A stretch of 64,000 bases of DNA from Streptomyces finlayi (lineage in GTDB: Bacteria > Actinomycetota > Actinomycetes > Streptomycetales > Streptomycetaceae), in contig NZ_CP045702.1 of the NCBI RefSeq assembly GCF_014216315.1, positions 1,116,001 to 1,180,000 on the forward strand, read 5' to 3'. Within the stretch, counting starts at the first letter, position 1. Every line of letters starts with the position of its first letter. Below the pieces are notes generated by a model that saw nothing but the letters and a program-made list of their open reading frames with translations, was not told where the DNA came from and did no database searches. Positions 26,707-34,831 of the stretch are shown piece by piece. The position numbers and the translations under genes are program-made.

Positions 26707-27561
26707 TCAGCCCTTGTCGTCCGGCGCCGGCGTATCGCTCCCGGCCGTTCCCCGGGGCCGGGGCGGTGCCGCCCGCTTGGCCGGGGCCTTCTTCGGTGCG
26801 GCCTTCTTCGGTGCGGCCTTCTTCACCGGGGCCTTCTTCACGACGGCCTTCGGAGGTGCGGGATCGACGGGATCAACAGGAGCGACGGTTGCGGCAGGAG
26901 CCTCGTCCGTCGCAGAAGCCGAAGAAGCCACCGGCGCCCCGGGAGCCCCGGGAGCCCCGAACGGAAGCACCCGTACCGTGCGCTCCTCCACCCGCTTCGC
27001 CGGGACCGGCTTCTCGCGGCCCTCGATCACCACCAGCGACGCCTGGTAGGCCACCGACAGGGTGTAGGGGGTCTGGTGCAGCATCCCCCAGAGCTTGGAC
27101 GTCTCGTCGACGTCCATGACCGTCGGCGTGAAGCGCACCCGCTGCAACGAGTCCGCCAGATCGCTGCCGGCCAGATACGGCCGCTCGGCGGCCAGCTCGA
27201 TCAGCTCCCGCGGCAGCACCGGCATTTCGTGCAAGGTGCGGATCACGCACCCCAGCAGCCGCTGCCCGACCAGCTCCGCCTCCTCGCCGTACGCGCTGAT
27301 CACGTAGTGCAGGTCCAGCGGCGCGGCGGCCCGGTTGCGCAAGGTGCCGTCGGCGGCGCGCGTCGGCAGGTTCTCGTTGCGCATACCGGCGTTCGGCGTC
27401 ACCTGGTAGAGGAACACCGTGATGGTCGGCTCGCCCGGCGGCTCCGACGGCGGTTTTCGGGTCTCCACCTTGACCGCTATGTCCATCTCGGGTCCCAGGT
27501 TGCCCTCGATGAGCAGGGCGAGCGCCTGGGTGACCGTGGCGACGGCGAGTGCGTTGCTCAT
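26707..27561 (-). CDS. DUF4255 (Pvc16/Afp16-like) tube-terminator protein with histone-H1-like tail
   Basis: 284 residues. The first ~190 residues are the DUF4255/Pvc16 N-terminal domain (MSNALAVATVTQALALLIEGNL...ITVFLYQVTPNAGMRN...RAAAPLDLHYVISAYG...QLLGC-type core, LHQTPYTLSVAYQASLVVI). In Afp and PVC particles this protein caps tube and sheath and sets particle length. The last ~60 residues are a Lys/Ala/Pro array (KKAPVKKAAPKKAAPKK) like bacterial histone-H1 proteins. That tail is not part of the usual DUF4255 domain and could bind nucleic acid or membrane. The gene starts 3 nt after the preceding gene's stop, so the two are probably coupled. Confidence 0.85.
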   Translation of the reverse strand: MSNALAVATVTQALALLIEGNLGPEMDIAVKVETRKPPSEPPGEPTITVFLYQVTPNAGMRNENLPTRAADGTLRNRAAAPLDLHYVISAYGEEAELVGQRLLGCVIRTLHEMPVLPRELIELAAERPYLAGSDLADSLQRVRFTPTVMDVDETSKLWGMLHQTPYTLSVAYQASLVVIEGREKPVPAKRVEERTVRVLPFGAPGAPGAPVASSASATDEAPAATVAPVDPVDPAPPKAVVKKAPVKKAAPKKAAPKKAPAKRAAPPRPRGTAGSDTPAPDDKG

Positions 27562-27564
27562 GCG

Positions 27565-28302
27565 TCAGTCCCTCTTCCCGCCGCGCGACAGGTAGTCGTC
27601 CAGAGTCAGTACGGGCGCCGGCCGGCCGGTCCGCTGTGCGGGGCGCCCGGCCGGTGAACCGTTCGCACCGGGCTGCGGTGCCGCGCTGACCTCCAGCCGG
27701 CCGATCTGTACGTGCACGACGCGTTCGGCCGGGCGCGACGCGCGCCGCCCCACCGAGCCGAGCACCGCGCCCCGCGCGGCTGCGGCGGCGGAGTCGCGCG
27801 GCGCGGGACGCGCGGCCGCACGCGCCGGTGGCGCGGCCACCGGGGCCGGGCCGGCCGTCAGGAGGGGCGCCGATGTCGCGTCGTCCGGCGCGGAGGGCCG
27901 TCCTCGGTGTACCGCACGCACACGCCCGGTCCCGTCGGGCCGGGCCGTCGGCGACGGGGCGGCCGGGGACCGCGGTGGTGGCGCCGGCACGGCGGGCGGG
28001 GCCGGCCGGCGGGCATCGCCCGGGGCCGGGACCTGCTCGGTCCGCACCACGGTGTGCCGCTCGGTGCGCACCTCCCGGTCCGGCCGCAGCGACCGGGGCC
28101 GGTCCGGGGCGATCGCCGGAGCGGAGGGGATCAGCGCGGCCGGCTCGTCCGGTTCGGGCGGCCCGTGGCGCAGGGCCTCGGCACGCTCGAACGGGCCGGC
28201 CGACCGCGGCCGTACCCGCACCCGCGTTCCGGGGTCGCGGGCGTCGTCGGCGGCGCCCGCCGGCGTGTACCGGACGAGCAGCCGGTCGAAGTAGTCAGGC
28301 AT
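27565..28302 (-). CDS. Unrecognised proline/arginine-rich eCIS operon protein
   Basis: 245 residues from the ATG at 28302 (MPDYFDRLLVRYTPAG), which overlaps the preceding gene by 8 bp; the open frame upstream is only that overlap. The N-terminal 20 residues look conserved. The rest is low complexity, with Pro/Ala/Arg runs (PAPPAVPAPPPRSPAAPSPTA). The C-terminal part VVHVQIGRLEVSA...VLTLDDYLSRGGKRD is strand-like and may be a short interaction motif. Proteins with this layout (VHVxIGRxEVRA...LSLDDYL) recur next to DUF4255 genes in actinobacterial eCIS loci. No function is known to me; a scaffold or adaptor is possible. Confidence 0.65.
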   Translation of the reverse strand: MPDYFDRLLVRYTPAGAADDARDPGTRVRVRPRSAGPFERAEALRHGPPEPDEPAALIPSAPAIAPDRPRSLRPDREVRTERHTVVRTEQVPAPGDARRPAPPAVPAPPPRSPAAPSPTARPDGTGRVRAVHRGRPSAPDDATSAPLLTAGPAPVAAPPARAAARPAPRDSAAAAARGAVLGSVGRRASRPAERVVHVQIGRLEVSAAPQPGANGSPAGRPAQRTGRPAPVLTLDDYLSRGGKRD

Positions 28303-29053
28303 CGGTGCACAGCTCCAGGTAGTAACGACGCCGCATGGGGCCGAGCGCCAGGACGTCCGGCTCGGTCCACCCGTAGGCGGAGGCGAGCAGATGGACGTCC
28401 AGCAGCAAGTCCCTTGCCCAGGTGTCCAGTTCGGTCCACAGGTAGGAGGTGATGTCCAGTTCGGCCGGGGTGGCCTCACCGCATTCGGGGCACGCCACGT
28501 TCAGCGTCACCTCGGCCGTCGGGTCCGCCTCGGCGGCCTTCTCGGCGATGAGCCGCTCCACCCGTTCGGGCAGCAGAGCCGCCAACTGCTCCGCGGCGAC
28601 CGGTTCCCCGCCGCGCAGGGCCCGCACCGTGCAGTCCGCCACCAGCAGTCGCCTGGCCTCGGCGGACGAGGCGGCCGCACCGGCCGCCGCGAGTCCGGCG
28701 ACGGTGGGCAACCGGAACTCGACCACCCAGTCGTCCTCCGCCACCCGCAGCGGCCGGTCTCCCTCCGCCGGACGTACGCCCAGCGCCCCGGCGTCCAGTT
28801 CGAACTCCATGGCCTCACCGCAGGCGCCGCACTCGACGCGCACCTGCATCCGCTCACCGAACAGCGACCGGCGCAGCGCGAACAGATCCGCTTCCCGCTC
28901 GCCGACCGGCACCGACAGCAACTCGTCGGTACCGGCCCCCGGGCGGGCCGCCCGGTGCAGCAGCAGCGACTTCTCCGCCGCCCCCAGGGCCAGCCCGGTC
29001 TCCCAGACGGCCAGTAGCTCGGCGGGCCCCACCGGGGCTGTCCCAGGGATCAC
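28295..29053 (-). CDS. Zinc-ribbon baseplate chaperone-like protein (T4 baseplate family-like)
   Basis: About 252 residues if it starts at the GTG at 29053 (VIPGTAPVGPAELLAVWE), 8 nt after the tube gene stop. A GTG at 29032 is an alternative because no strong ribosome site decides it. Two Cys-x2-Cys pairs (VECGACGEAMEFELDA and VACPECGEATPAELD) should bind zinc. The pattern FALRRSLFG...CGACG resembles eCIS proteins annotated as T4-family baseplate hub assembly chaperones. The last ~50 residues (YLWTELDTWARDLLLDVHLLASAYGWTEPDVLALGP) resemble the tiny DUF6760 proteins seen as separate genes in other clusters, so this may be a fusion. Role: assembly factor, inferred. Confidence 0.6.
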   Translation of the reverse strand: MIPGTAPVGPAELLAVWETGLALGAAEKSLLLHRAARPGAGTDELLSVPVGEREADLFALRRSLFGERMQVRVECGACGEAMEFELDAGALGVRPAEGDRPLRVAEDDWVVEFRLPTVAGLAAAGAAASSAEARRLLVADCTVRALRGGEPVAAEQLAALLPERVERLIAEKAAEADPTAEVTLNVACPECGEATPAELDITSYLWTELDTWARDLLLDVHLLASAYGWTEPDVLALGPMRRRYYLELCTDA

Positions 29054-29061
29054 GGTGACGT

Positions 29062-29586
29062 TCAGGCCGGGTGGGTGAAGGACGGCTCGACCGGTTCCGG
29101 AATCTCGTAGTCCCGCTCCCAGCCCTCGCACTCCAGCTTCACGCTCTGGATGGCGACGGCATTGGCGTTCGCGTCGAGTTCCCCGATGACCTGGTACTCG
29201 CTGACCCACGCCCGGTAGAGCTTGTGGGAGACGGCCACCTGCCCGGCCTCGTTGAGGACCTGGATGATGATGTCCTTGCGGAAGTCCCGGAGCGAGACCT
29301 CCGAGCCGAGCCCGGCGCCGACCTGCCAGACCTTGTTGGCCCACCGGTCGAATTCGGGGTCGTGGGTGACACCGCGCTCGAGGGTGACGCCCTCGAATTC
29401 GGAGCGGCCCGGCGACTTGCGCGGGGAACTGGGGTCACCGCCGTGGCGGTGCTTGACCACCTCGGTAGTGCGTTTCAGGGGACTGATCTTACTGATGCCC
29501 GCGACCGTTCGACCGTCCCACAGAACCAGGAACTTGAAATTCTTGTAGGGGTCGAAGCGATGGGCGTTTATCTGGAACTCAGCCAT
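29062..29586 (-). CDS. Inner tube protein (T4 gp19-like)
   Basis: 174 residues. The sequence NAHRFDPYKNFKFLVLWDGRTVAGISKISPLKRTTEVVKHRHGGDPSSPRKSPGRSEFEGVTLERGVTHDPEFDRWANKVW is typical of the phage tail-tube/gp19 family used by eCIS. It continues with RDIIIQVLNEAGQ-like and KLYRAWVSEYQVIGELDANANAVAIQSVKLECEGWERD. The protein stacks as hexameric rings to form the tube expelled by the sheath. It lies 27 nt after the sheath gene. Only one tube gene is present in the sheath-side part; the tube-domain protein near 17 kb provides the baseplate-proximal ring. Confidence 0.92.
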   Translation of the reverse strand: MAEFQINAHRFDPYKNFKFLVLWDGRTVAGISKISPLKRTTEVVKHRHGGDPSSPRKSPGRSEFEGVTLERGVTHDPEFDRWANKVWQVGAGLGSEVSLRDFRKDIIIQVLNEAGQVAVSHKLYRAWVSEYQVIGELDANANAVAIQSVKLECEGWERDYEIPEPVEPSFTHPA

Positions 29587-29613
29587 CGGTGTCCTTCGTG
29601 TTCCTTTACTTGG

Positions 29614-31464
29614 TTACGAGAGTGAGAACTCGCCGGCGACCTGCTGGATCTTGACGATCACGAACTCCGCGGGCTTGACGGGCGCGATGCCGATCACGAC
29701 GTTGACCACTCCGCGCTCGATGTCGGCGGCAGTGGTGGTGTCCTTGTCGCACTTCACGAAGTACGCCTCGCGCGGTGTGCCACCCTTGAACGCGCCCTGC
29801 CGGAACAGGTCGTGGAGATAGGCCGATGCCTTCAGCCGGATCTGCTGCCACAGCTGCTCGTCGTTGGGTTCGAAGACAACCCACTGCAGGCCGCGGAAGA
29901 GGCTCTCCTCGACATGCAGCGCGAGCCGGCGCACGGGGACGTACTTCCACTCGCTGTCGAGCGCGTCCGCGCCCTCCAGCGTGCGGGCGCCCCACACCAG
30001 CGGACCCACCACGGGGAAGGTGCGCAGGCAGTTCACGCCCAGCGGATTGAGCAGCCCGTTCTCCCGGTCGGTCAGCCTGACCGTCAGCGCCCGGACACCG
30101 GCGAGTCGCGCATCGGTCCCGGCGGGCGCCTTCCATACACCACGCTCGCCGTCGGTACGGGCGATGACCCCGGCGACGGCACCCGACGGCGGGAAGGAAC
30201 GCAGCCGCCCGGTCAGCGGGTCCGTCAGCCGCAGATGCGGGAAGTACAGCCCCGCGTGGTTGCTGCGCACGGGCTCGAAGGCACCGATCCCGGCCCGTGC
30301 GGCGTCGACGCTGCCCCACGTGGAGGGGGAGTCGACGAGCAGGAAGATCCGTCGCTCCCGGCAGAGCTGCTCGGCCGCGGACAGCACGGTGACCATGTCC
30401 TCGGTGGACTCGTACGCCGAGAGTTCCGGCAGGGCCAGCAGGTTGACGTCGTCCACGTCGCGCAGCGCCTGCACGCCGGTCTTGCGCGCCTCGCTGCCGA
30501 TGAGGTCGCGCGGCCCGGGCGGATCGCCGTCCTTGCCGCCTTCCAGCGGGAAGACGGGCGGGTTGACCGATGCCTCGAGACCCAGGTCGTTGGCGCACTC
30601 GCCGACGAAGCGGACGACGTCGTCCGGGTCGGTGGACCCGGCGACGACCTGGAGCCGCCGGCCGAAGGCGGTGACCTCGGCCCCGGCGAAGGTGTGCTTC
30701 CCCGGGGCGTCGGGCAGCGCGCGCAGCTTGCGTTCCAGCAGCAGCGCCAGTTCGGTGACGTCGGCCGGCGGCTCACCGTCGCGGTCGGGTTCGTAGAGCG
30801 TGAACTCACGCTCCACCTCACCGATCTTGACCTTGAGCTCGACTTCCAGACCCGGAAGTGCCGCCGCGAAGGGCTTGGAGACGGTGCCGGACGGGTCGGG
30901 CCGGTCCTCGTCGAGGGCCTTCACCCGGACGAGGGAGGAACCCGCGTTGACGACTGTCTCGACGAAGCGGCCGTGGCCGGCGTTCATCGAAAGGCCGGTG
31001 AAGGACTCGCGCGCTCCGCCGCGTGCGTCGAGGATCTGGAGATTGAACGTCTTGTCCGGAGCCGGGGTGTCGTGGTCAATGGCCACCCGCAGGCCCGAGC
31101 CCCAGACGCCGGGCTCCTTCGCGTGCACCTCCAGCACCGGGCACTCGCTGTGCCCCTCGGTGGAGTGGAGCGTGACGCACGCTTCCTCACCGGTGCCGGC
31201 CTTGGCCACCCGGACGACGACCGCCTGGCTACCGCCGTTGCCGAAGAACTGGTGCACCGCGTAGCCGACGGCGCTCTGCGAGGTGAGCCCGCCGAAGCGG
31301 CGCTCGAAATCGGCGAAACTGGTGACCCTCACCGGCTGGTTGAGCGGGCCCCGGCGGGTATGCCCGACGAACGCGGTCACCGAAGTGGTGACCGAGGCGA
31401 TGGTACGGATACTGCTGGGAAGTTCTTCTATGTAAACGCCGGGATAGCCCATATGCGTCGGCAT
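29614..31464 (-). CDS. Contractile sheath protein
   Basis: 616 residues from the ATG at 31464 (MPTHMGYPGVYIEELPSSI), which has GGAGGGGGA just upstream; the nine codons before it are leader. N-terminal signature GVYIEELPSSIRTIASVTTSVTAFVGHTRRGP and C-terminal signature REAYFVKCDKDTTTAADIERGVVNVVIGIAPVKPAEFVIVKIQQVAG are diagnostic of eCIS and phage tail sheaths. The interior carries the variable domain exposed on the particle surface. It is the first gene of the ~29.5 kb operon, so the regulatory sites upstream should control the whole injection system. Confidence 0.95.
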   Translation of the reverse strand: MPTHMGYPGVYIEELPSSIRTIASVTTSVTAFVGHTRRGPLNQPVRVTSFADFERRFGGLTSQSAVGYAVHQFFGNGGSQAVVVRVAKAGTGEEACVTLHSTEGHSECPVLEVHAKEPGVWGSGLRVAIDHDTPAPDKTFNLQILDARGGARESFTGLSMNAGHGRFVETVVNAGSSLVRVKALDEDRPDPSGTVSKPFAAALPGLEVELKVKIGEVEREFTLYEPDRDGEPPADVTELALLLERKLRALPDAPGKHTFAGAEVTAFGRRLQVVAGSTDPDDVVRFVGECANDLGLEASVNPPVFPLEGGKDGDPPGPRDLIGSEARKTGVQALRDVDDVNLLALPELSAYESTEDMVTVLSAAEQLCRERRIFLLVDSPSTWGSVDAARAGIGAFEPVRSNHAGLYFPHLRLTDPLTGRLRSFPPSGAVAGVIARTDGERGVWKAPAGTDARLAGVRALTVRLTDRENGLLNPLGVNCLRTFPVVGPLVWGARTLEGADALDSEWKYVPVRRLALHVEESLFRGLQWVVFEPNDEQLWQQIRLKASAYLHDLFRQGAFKGGTPREAYFVKCDKDTTTAADIERGVVNVVIGIAPVKPAEFVIVKIQQVAGEFSLS

Positions 31465-31517
31465 TCCCCCTCCATTCCCTTCGCGCACCAAGAGAGTGAG
31501 AGAGGACGTGAAGGAAT

Positions 31518-31633
31518 TGCATGCATAAATCCGGCATGCACATTCCCCTTGTGTTTCCCCCGTCGTTCACCCCGTGCGATTTCGGTCTCGCAGGGCCACC
31601 CGCATGCAAATGCGCTCGTGGCTCCTGATGCAT
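31518..31633 (-). promoter_or_regulatory. Cluster of GCATGCA-type words in the sheath-operon leader
   Basis: TGCATGCA at 31518-31525, GCATGCA at 31534-31540 and 31602-31608, and ATGCAT at 31628-31633 share the core TGCAT/ATGCA within 116 bp. All lie between the predicted promoter and the sheath start. In a region of ~70% GC this clustering is not expected. They may be operators or mRNA elements; no matching regulator is recognised. Confidence 0.35.
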
Positions 31634-31647
31634 GAGTGCCTCTTGGG

Positions 31648-31676
31648 AGTCTGCATCCCGTCCGGAGCCCGGTCAA
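31648..31676 (-). promoter_or_regulatory. Candidate sigma-70-type promoter of the eCIS operon
   Basis: Minus-strand TTGACC (31676-31671) and CAGACT (31653-31648) are separated by 17 nt and point at the sheath gene. The -35 matches consensus well and the -10 only partly. The predicted transcript would have a ~175-nt leader containing the GCATGCA words. Confidence 0.4.
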
Positions 31677-32008
31677 GAGAGCGTTTCGGTCATCCGGAAA
31701 TAACGACATCCGATAGCGGCCACGCGGGCTTCACCATGGTCAGCGGATTACCGTAGCGGAATATGAAGACCAAATTCACGTTCGCTTCACAGGAAAACCA
31801 AGATCGTGCGGCGAAACCAGCCGTACGGGTCCGATCACGGCGCGCCGCCTTGCGACGCTCTCGCGAGGAGCAGTCATCCGTTCGGTTCCGGGCAGGGGTG
31901 CCCGGCCCCCGGCAGGGAGTCCGGGAACCACCGGTGCGAGCGGACAGGTACCGTAGGAGGACGATTTCGTGGGCCTCCTGGCGGGCTGCGTACACCCAGG
32001 AGGAACAC

Positions 32009-32470
32009 ATGACGACCAACCGCGGACGCAAGGACGTGATCCGGGACCGGATGGCGGCGACCGGCGAGTCGTACAACGTCGCCGCCCGCAACCTGAAGGC
32101 CATGAAGGACATGGGCGCCACCCGGGAGGCCCTCCTGGTCCAGCACTGGCTCCCTGCGGACTCGTTCGACGTCCCCTGCCCGTGCGGCGGGACCTGTGAG
32201 CCGGGCGAGACGTGCGACCACTGCCACGCCCGGCACCGGCATGTGAAGCGGTACCCGGGCAGCGTCACGGACGTGGAGACCTGGGCCGACCGTTACGAGT
32301 GCACCGGCTGCTCGTCCTCGTACACCATCACCGTCCAGCTGACCGGCCGCCCGTGGGGCGTCGTCGAGACGGTCATCCAGGGCGGCTCGGCGGAGTCCGT
32401 CGTCCGGGCCCGGGTCTTCCCACGCGTGGTGCATCCACTGCTGCGCCCCGCCGCCCCCGAAGAGGACTGA
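32009..32470 (+). CDS. Conserved protein with Cys/His zinc-finger-like motifs
   Basis: 153 residues. The ATG at 32009 is fixed by AGGAGG at 31998-32003 (5 nt spacing); the longer open frame upstream is non-coding in appearance. The first ~50 residues (RKDVIRDRMAATGESYNVAARNLKAM) form a short helical motif seen in several actinobacterial small proteins. The centre has CPCGGTCEPGETCDHCHARHRH, then ECTGCSSSY, so eight or more Cys/His residues could bind zinc. No named family is recognised. It faces away from the eCIS operon and converges on msrB. A nucleic-acid- or redox-related role is possible but unproven. Confidence 0.75.
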   Translation: MTTNRGRKDVIRDRMAATGESYNVAARNLKAMKDMGATREALLVQHWLPADSFDVPCPCGGTCEPGETCDHCHARHRHVKRYPGSVTDVETWADRYECTGCSSSYTITVQLTGRPWGVVETVIQGGSAESVVRARVFPRVVHPLLRPAAPEED

Positions 32471-32507
32471 CTCCGGGGGCGGCCGGAGGCGGCCGGGTGC
32501 GGCGCGA

Positions 32508-32915
32508 TCAGCTCTCGTCGGGCGCCAGCGTCAGCGAGATCGAGTTGATGCAGTACCGCTGATCGGTGGGCGTCGGATAGCCCTCGCCCTCGAAGACGTG
32601 CCCCAGGTGCGAACCGCAGCGGGCGCAGCGCACCTCGGTGCGGACCATGCCGAGGCTGCTGTCCCGGATCAGCTCGACCGCCTCCGTGTCCTTCGGGTCG
32701 TAGAAGGACGGCCAGCCGCAGTGCGATTCGAACTTGGTGTCCGAGCGGAACAGCTCGGCGCCGCACGCCCGGCAGGAGTAGACGCCCTGGGTCCTGGTGT
32801 CGGTGTACTCGCCCCGGAAGGCGGGTTCGGTGCCGGCCTGGCGCAGCACCGCGTACTCGGCGGGCGACAGCTCCGCCCGCCATTGCTCGTCCGGCTTCTC
32901 GATCTCGTACGCCAC
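32508..32915 (-). CDS. msrB: Peptide-methionine (R)-S-oxide reductase
   Basis: 135 residues from the GTG at 32915. MsrB reduces methionine-R-sulfoxide in damaged proteins. Two zinc CxxC pairs are present (SCRACG, Cys48/51; RCARCG, Cys97/100), together with FESHCGWPSF and the C-terminal GHVFEGEG...RYCINS, where Cys122 is the catalytic cysteine. Length is normal for the family. It lies 10 nt downstream of murC on the same strand and is probably co-transcribed with it. Confidence 0.95.
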   Translation of the reverse strand: MAYEIEKPDEQWRAELSPAEYAVLRQAGTEPAFRGEYTDTRTQGVYSCRACGAELFRSDTKFESHCGWPSFYDPKDTEAVELIRDSSLGMVRTEVRCARCGSHLGHVFEGEGYPTPTDQRYCINSISLTLAPDES

Positions 32916-32925
32916 GGTGGCTCCC

Positions 32926-34320
32926 TCAGCTCGACAGGTGGTCCAGGATCTGCGGGCCGAGGTCGGTGACGTCGCCCGCTCCCATGGTGAGAACCAGGTC
33001 GCCGGGCTTCGCCATTCCCGCGACGACCTCGGGGATCGTCGCCTGGTCGTGGACCGCGACGACATCCGCTCCCGCGGCCTTCGCGGCATCGACGATCAGG
33101 CTGCTGGTGATACCCGGGATCGGGTCCTCGCGGGCCGGGTAGATGTCCAGGACCACGGAGGCGTCGGCGAGCGCGAGAGCCTGGCCCATCTCGGTACCGA
33201 GCTCCTGGGTGCGGGAGAACAGGTGGGGCTGGAACACGACGAGCAGGCGGGCGTCGGACGCGGCGCCGCGCATCGCTTCCAGGTCGGCGGTCATCTCGGT
33301 GGGGTGGTGCGCGTACGAGTCGATGACCTGGACGCCCGCCGCCTCGCCCTTGAGCTGGAGGCGGCGCTTGACCCCGGTGTACTTGCCGAGGGCCGAGGCG
33401 AGGTTGTGGGCCGGGATGCCGAGGGCCACACCGGCGGCGAGGGCCGCCACCGCGTTGTGGGCGTAGTGGCTGCCCGGCACGGAGACGGTGAAGGTGAGGT
33501 ACCTGCCCTTCAGGACGACCGTGACCTCGCTGGTCAGACCACGCGGGGTGACCTTGTGGACGCGCACGTCGGCGGTCGGCTCGGAGCCGTAGGTGACGAC
33601 GTTCAGGCTGGAGATGTCGCGGACCCGCTGGACCAGCTCGACGGCGCCCGGCTGGTCGGCCGAGACGACCAGGGTGCCGCCGGGGACGACCTTGCCGACG
33701 AACGTCTCGAAGGAGTCGTAGATCTCGTCCATCGAGGCGTAGTTCGCGTGGTGGTCCAGCTCGACGTTGAGGACGATCGCGACCTCGGGGTCGTACTTCT
33801 GGAAGCTGCGGTCGCTCTCGTCGGCCTCGGCGACGAAGATCTCGCCCTCACCGTGCGTGGCGTTGGTACCGGGGCCCTCCAGGTCGCCGCCGATGGCGTA
33901 CGAGGGGTTCAGGCCCAGCTCGGTCAGGGCGACGGCGAGCATCGACGTGGTGGTCGTCTTGCCGTGTGTACCGGCGACGGCGATCGCGCGCAGGCCCGCC
34001 ATGAGGGAGGCGAGCGCGTCGGAGCGGTGCACGACCGGGACCGACAGCTCGGCGGCACGGACCAGCTCGGGGTTGTCGGAGCGGATGGCGCTGGAGACGA
34101 CCACGCAGGTGGCGTCGTCGGCCAGATGGCCGACGGCGTGCCCGATGTGGACGGTCACCCCCAGCGCCCGCAGCGCCTCGGCGGTGGCGGACTCCTTGGA
34201 GTCGCTGCCCGCCACCTTCGCGCCCCGCTGGGCGAGGATCTTCGCGATGCCCGACATTCCGGCGCCGCCGATGCCGATGAAGTGCGGCCGTTCAAGGGCG
34301 GCAGGAATTCCGGGTGCCAT
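32926..34320 (-). CDS. murC: UDP-N-acetylmuramate--L-alanine ligase
   Basis: 464 residues. MurC adds L-alanine to UDP-MurNAc in cytoplasmic peptidoglycan precursor synthesis. The nucleotide-binding GIGGAGMSGIA lies near residue 16 and the Mur-ligase P-loop AGTHGKTTTT at 116-125; EADESDRSF and HHANY are the Mg/substrate motifs, and SYAHHPTEM begins the C-terminal domain. Length is normal. It follows the 156-residue conserved gene and precedes msrB on the same strand. Confidence 0.97.
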   Translation of the reverse strand: MAPGIPAALERPHFIGIGGAGMSGIAKILAQRGAKVAGSDSKESATAEALRALGVTVHIGHAVGHLADDATCVVVSSAIRSDNPELVRAAELSVPVVHRSDALASLMAGLRAIAVAGTHGKTTTTSMLAVALTELGLNPSYAIGGDLEGPGTNATHGEGEIFVAEADESDRSFQKYDPEVAIVLNVELDHHANYASMDEIYDSFETFVGKVVPGGTLVVSADQPGAVELVQRVRDISSLNVVTYGSEPTADVRVHKVTPRGLTSEVTVVLKGRYLTFTVSVPGSHYAHNAVAALAAGVALGIPAHNLASALGKYTGVKRRLQLKGEAAGVQVIDSYAHHPTEMTADLEAMRGAASDARLLVVFQPHLFSRTQELGTEMGQALALADASVVLDIYPAREDPIPGITSSLIVDAAKAAGADVVAVHDQATIPEVVAGMAKPGDLVLTMGAGDVTDLGPQILDHLSS

Positions 34321-34360
34321 GCGCGTGTCTCCAGGGTCGAGTCCAGTAACGGCCCCCAGC

Positions 34361-34831
34361 CTATTCGCTGTGCGCGAAGAGCTTGAGCACCGGTACGCCG
34401 ACCCTGTGCCGGGCCCGGGAGGCCCAGTCGCGGTGGAAGAACTCCTCGACGTAGTGCGGTGCGGTCAGGACGATGACCTCGTCCGCGCTCGCCTCGTCGA
34501 CGACGGTCTTCAGCTTGTCGAGGGGATGCTCCTCGACCACCTGTCCGACCGCGTCCGATCCGGCCTTGCGGAGCGCCTGGAGCGTGAACTCGAGAGCCAG
34601 TTCGGCGGGCTCCCGGGCCGCTCTTCCCTCCGGCTCCTCGCCCTCGCGGGTCGCTTCCTTCAGTTCGCCGATCGCCACGTCGTCGATCGCGCGCAAAAGT
34701 ACGTCGGCCTGGTCGCCCCGCGGCTGCATCAGTACGACGAACGAGGTCTCCTCCTCGCCGTGGAGGGTGGTGACGAACTCCACGTCCTCCGGGGAGAGGG
34801 GCTTCTCGATCATCAAAACGCTTGTGAACAC
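34361..34831 (-). CDS. Conserved actinobacterial protein of unknown function
   Basis: 156 residues from the GTG at 34831 (VFTSVLMIEKPLSPEDVEFV), chosen because GGAAGGG lies 8 nt upstream. The sequence is acidic and alternates strands and helices (ETSFVVLMQPRGDQADVLLRAIDDV, DEVIVLTAPHYVEEFFHRDWASRARHRVGVPVLKLF), a Rossmann-like pattern similar to universal-stress-type or release-factor-like proteins. Homologues beside murC have sometimes been labelled indole-3-glycerol phosphate synthase, but no TIM-barrel catalytic motif is present, so I would not use that name. It is probably the first gene of a unit with murC and msrB. Confidence 0.75.
   Translation of the reverse strand: MFTSVLMIEKPLSPEDVEFVTTLHGEEETSFVVLMQPRGDQADVLLRAIDDVAIGELKEATREGEEPEGRAAREPAELALEFTLQALRKAGSDAVGQVVEEHPLDKLKTVVDEASADEVIVLTAPHYVEEFFHRDWASRARHRVGVPVLKLFAHSE

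Larger units (their letters stand above)
31465..32008. other. Divergent intergenic region, 544 bp
   Basis: No supported gene lies between the sheath start (minus) and the zinc-finger gene start (plus). The stretch is less GC-rich than its surroundings and holds the predicted eCIS promoter, the GCATGCA word cluster and, near 31998-32003, the AGGAGG site of the plus-strand gene. Longer open frames crossing it have no ribosome site and unnatural composition. Confidence 0.6.

Noticed and set aside
1906..31464. Prophage interpretation of the tail-like genes
   Set aside because: No capsid, portal, terminase, lysogeny or integrase genes; presence of AAA+ ATPase, DUF4255, DUF4157 and DUF6519 fits an eCIS instead.
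31763..32008. N-terminal extension of the zinc-finger gene from the ATG at 31763
   Set aside because: The AGGAGG at 31998-32003 fixes the start at 32009; the upstream part is Arg-rich without conservation signals.
32797..34386. 529-codon plus-strand open frame opposite murC
   Set aside because: Antisense shadow of a clear MurC; no domain and no start signal.
34361..34831. Annotation as indole-3-glycerol phosphate synthase
   Set aside because: The protein is far too short and lacks the TIM-barrel catalytic motifs; that label appears to be a propagated error.
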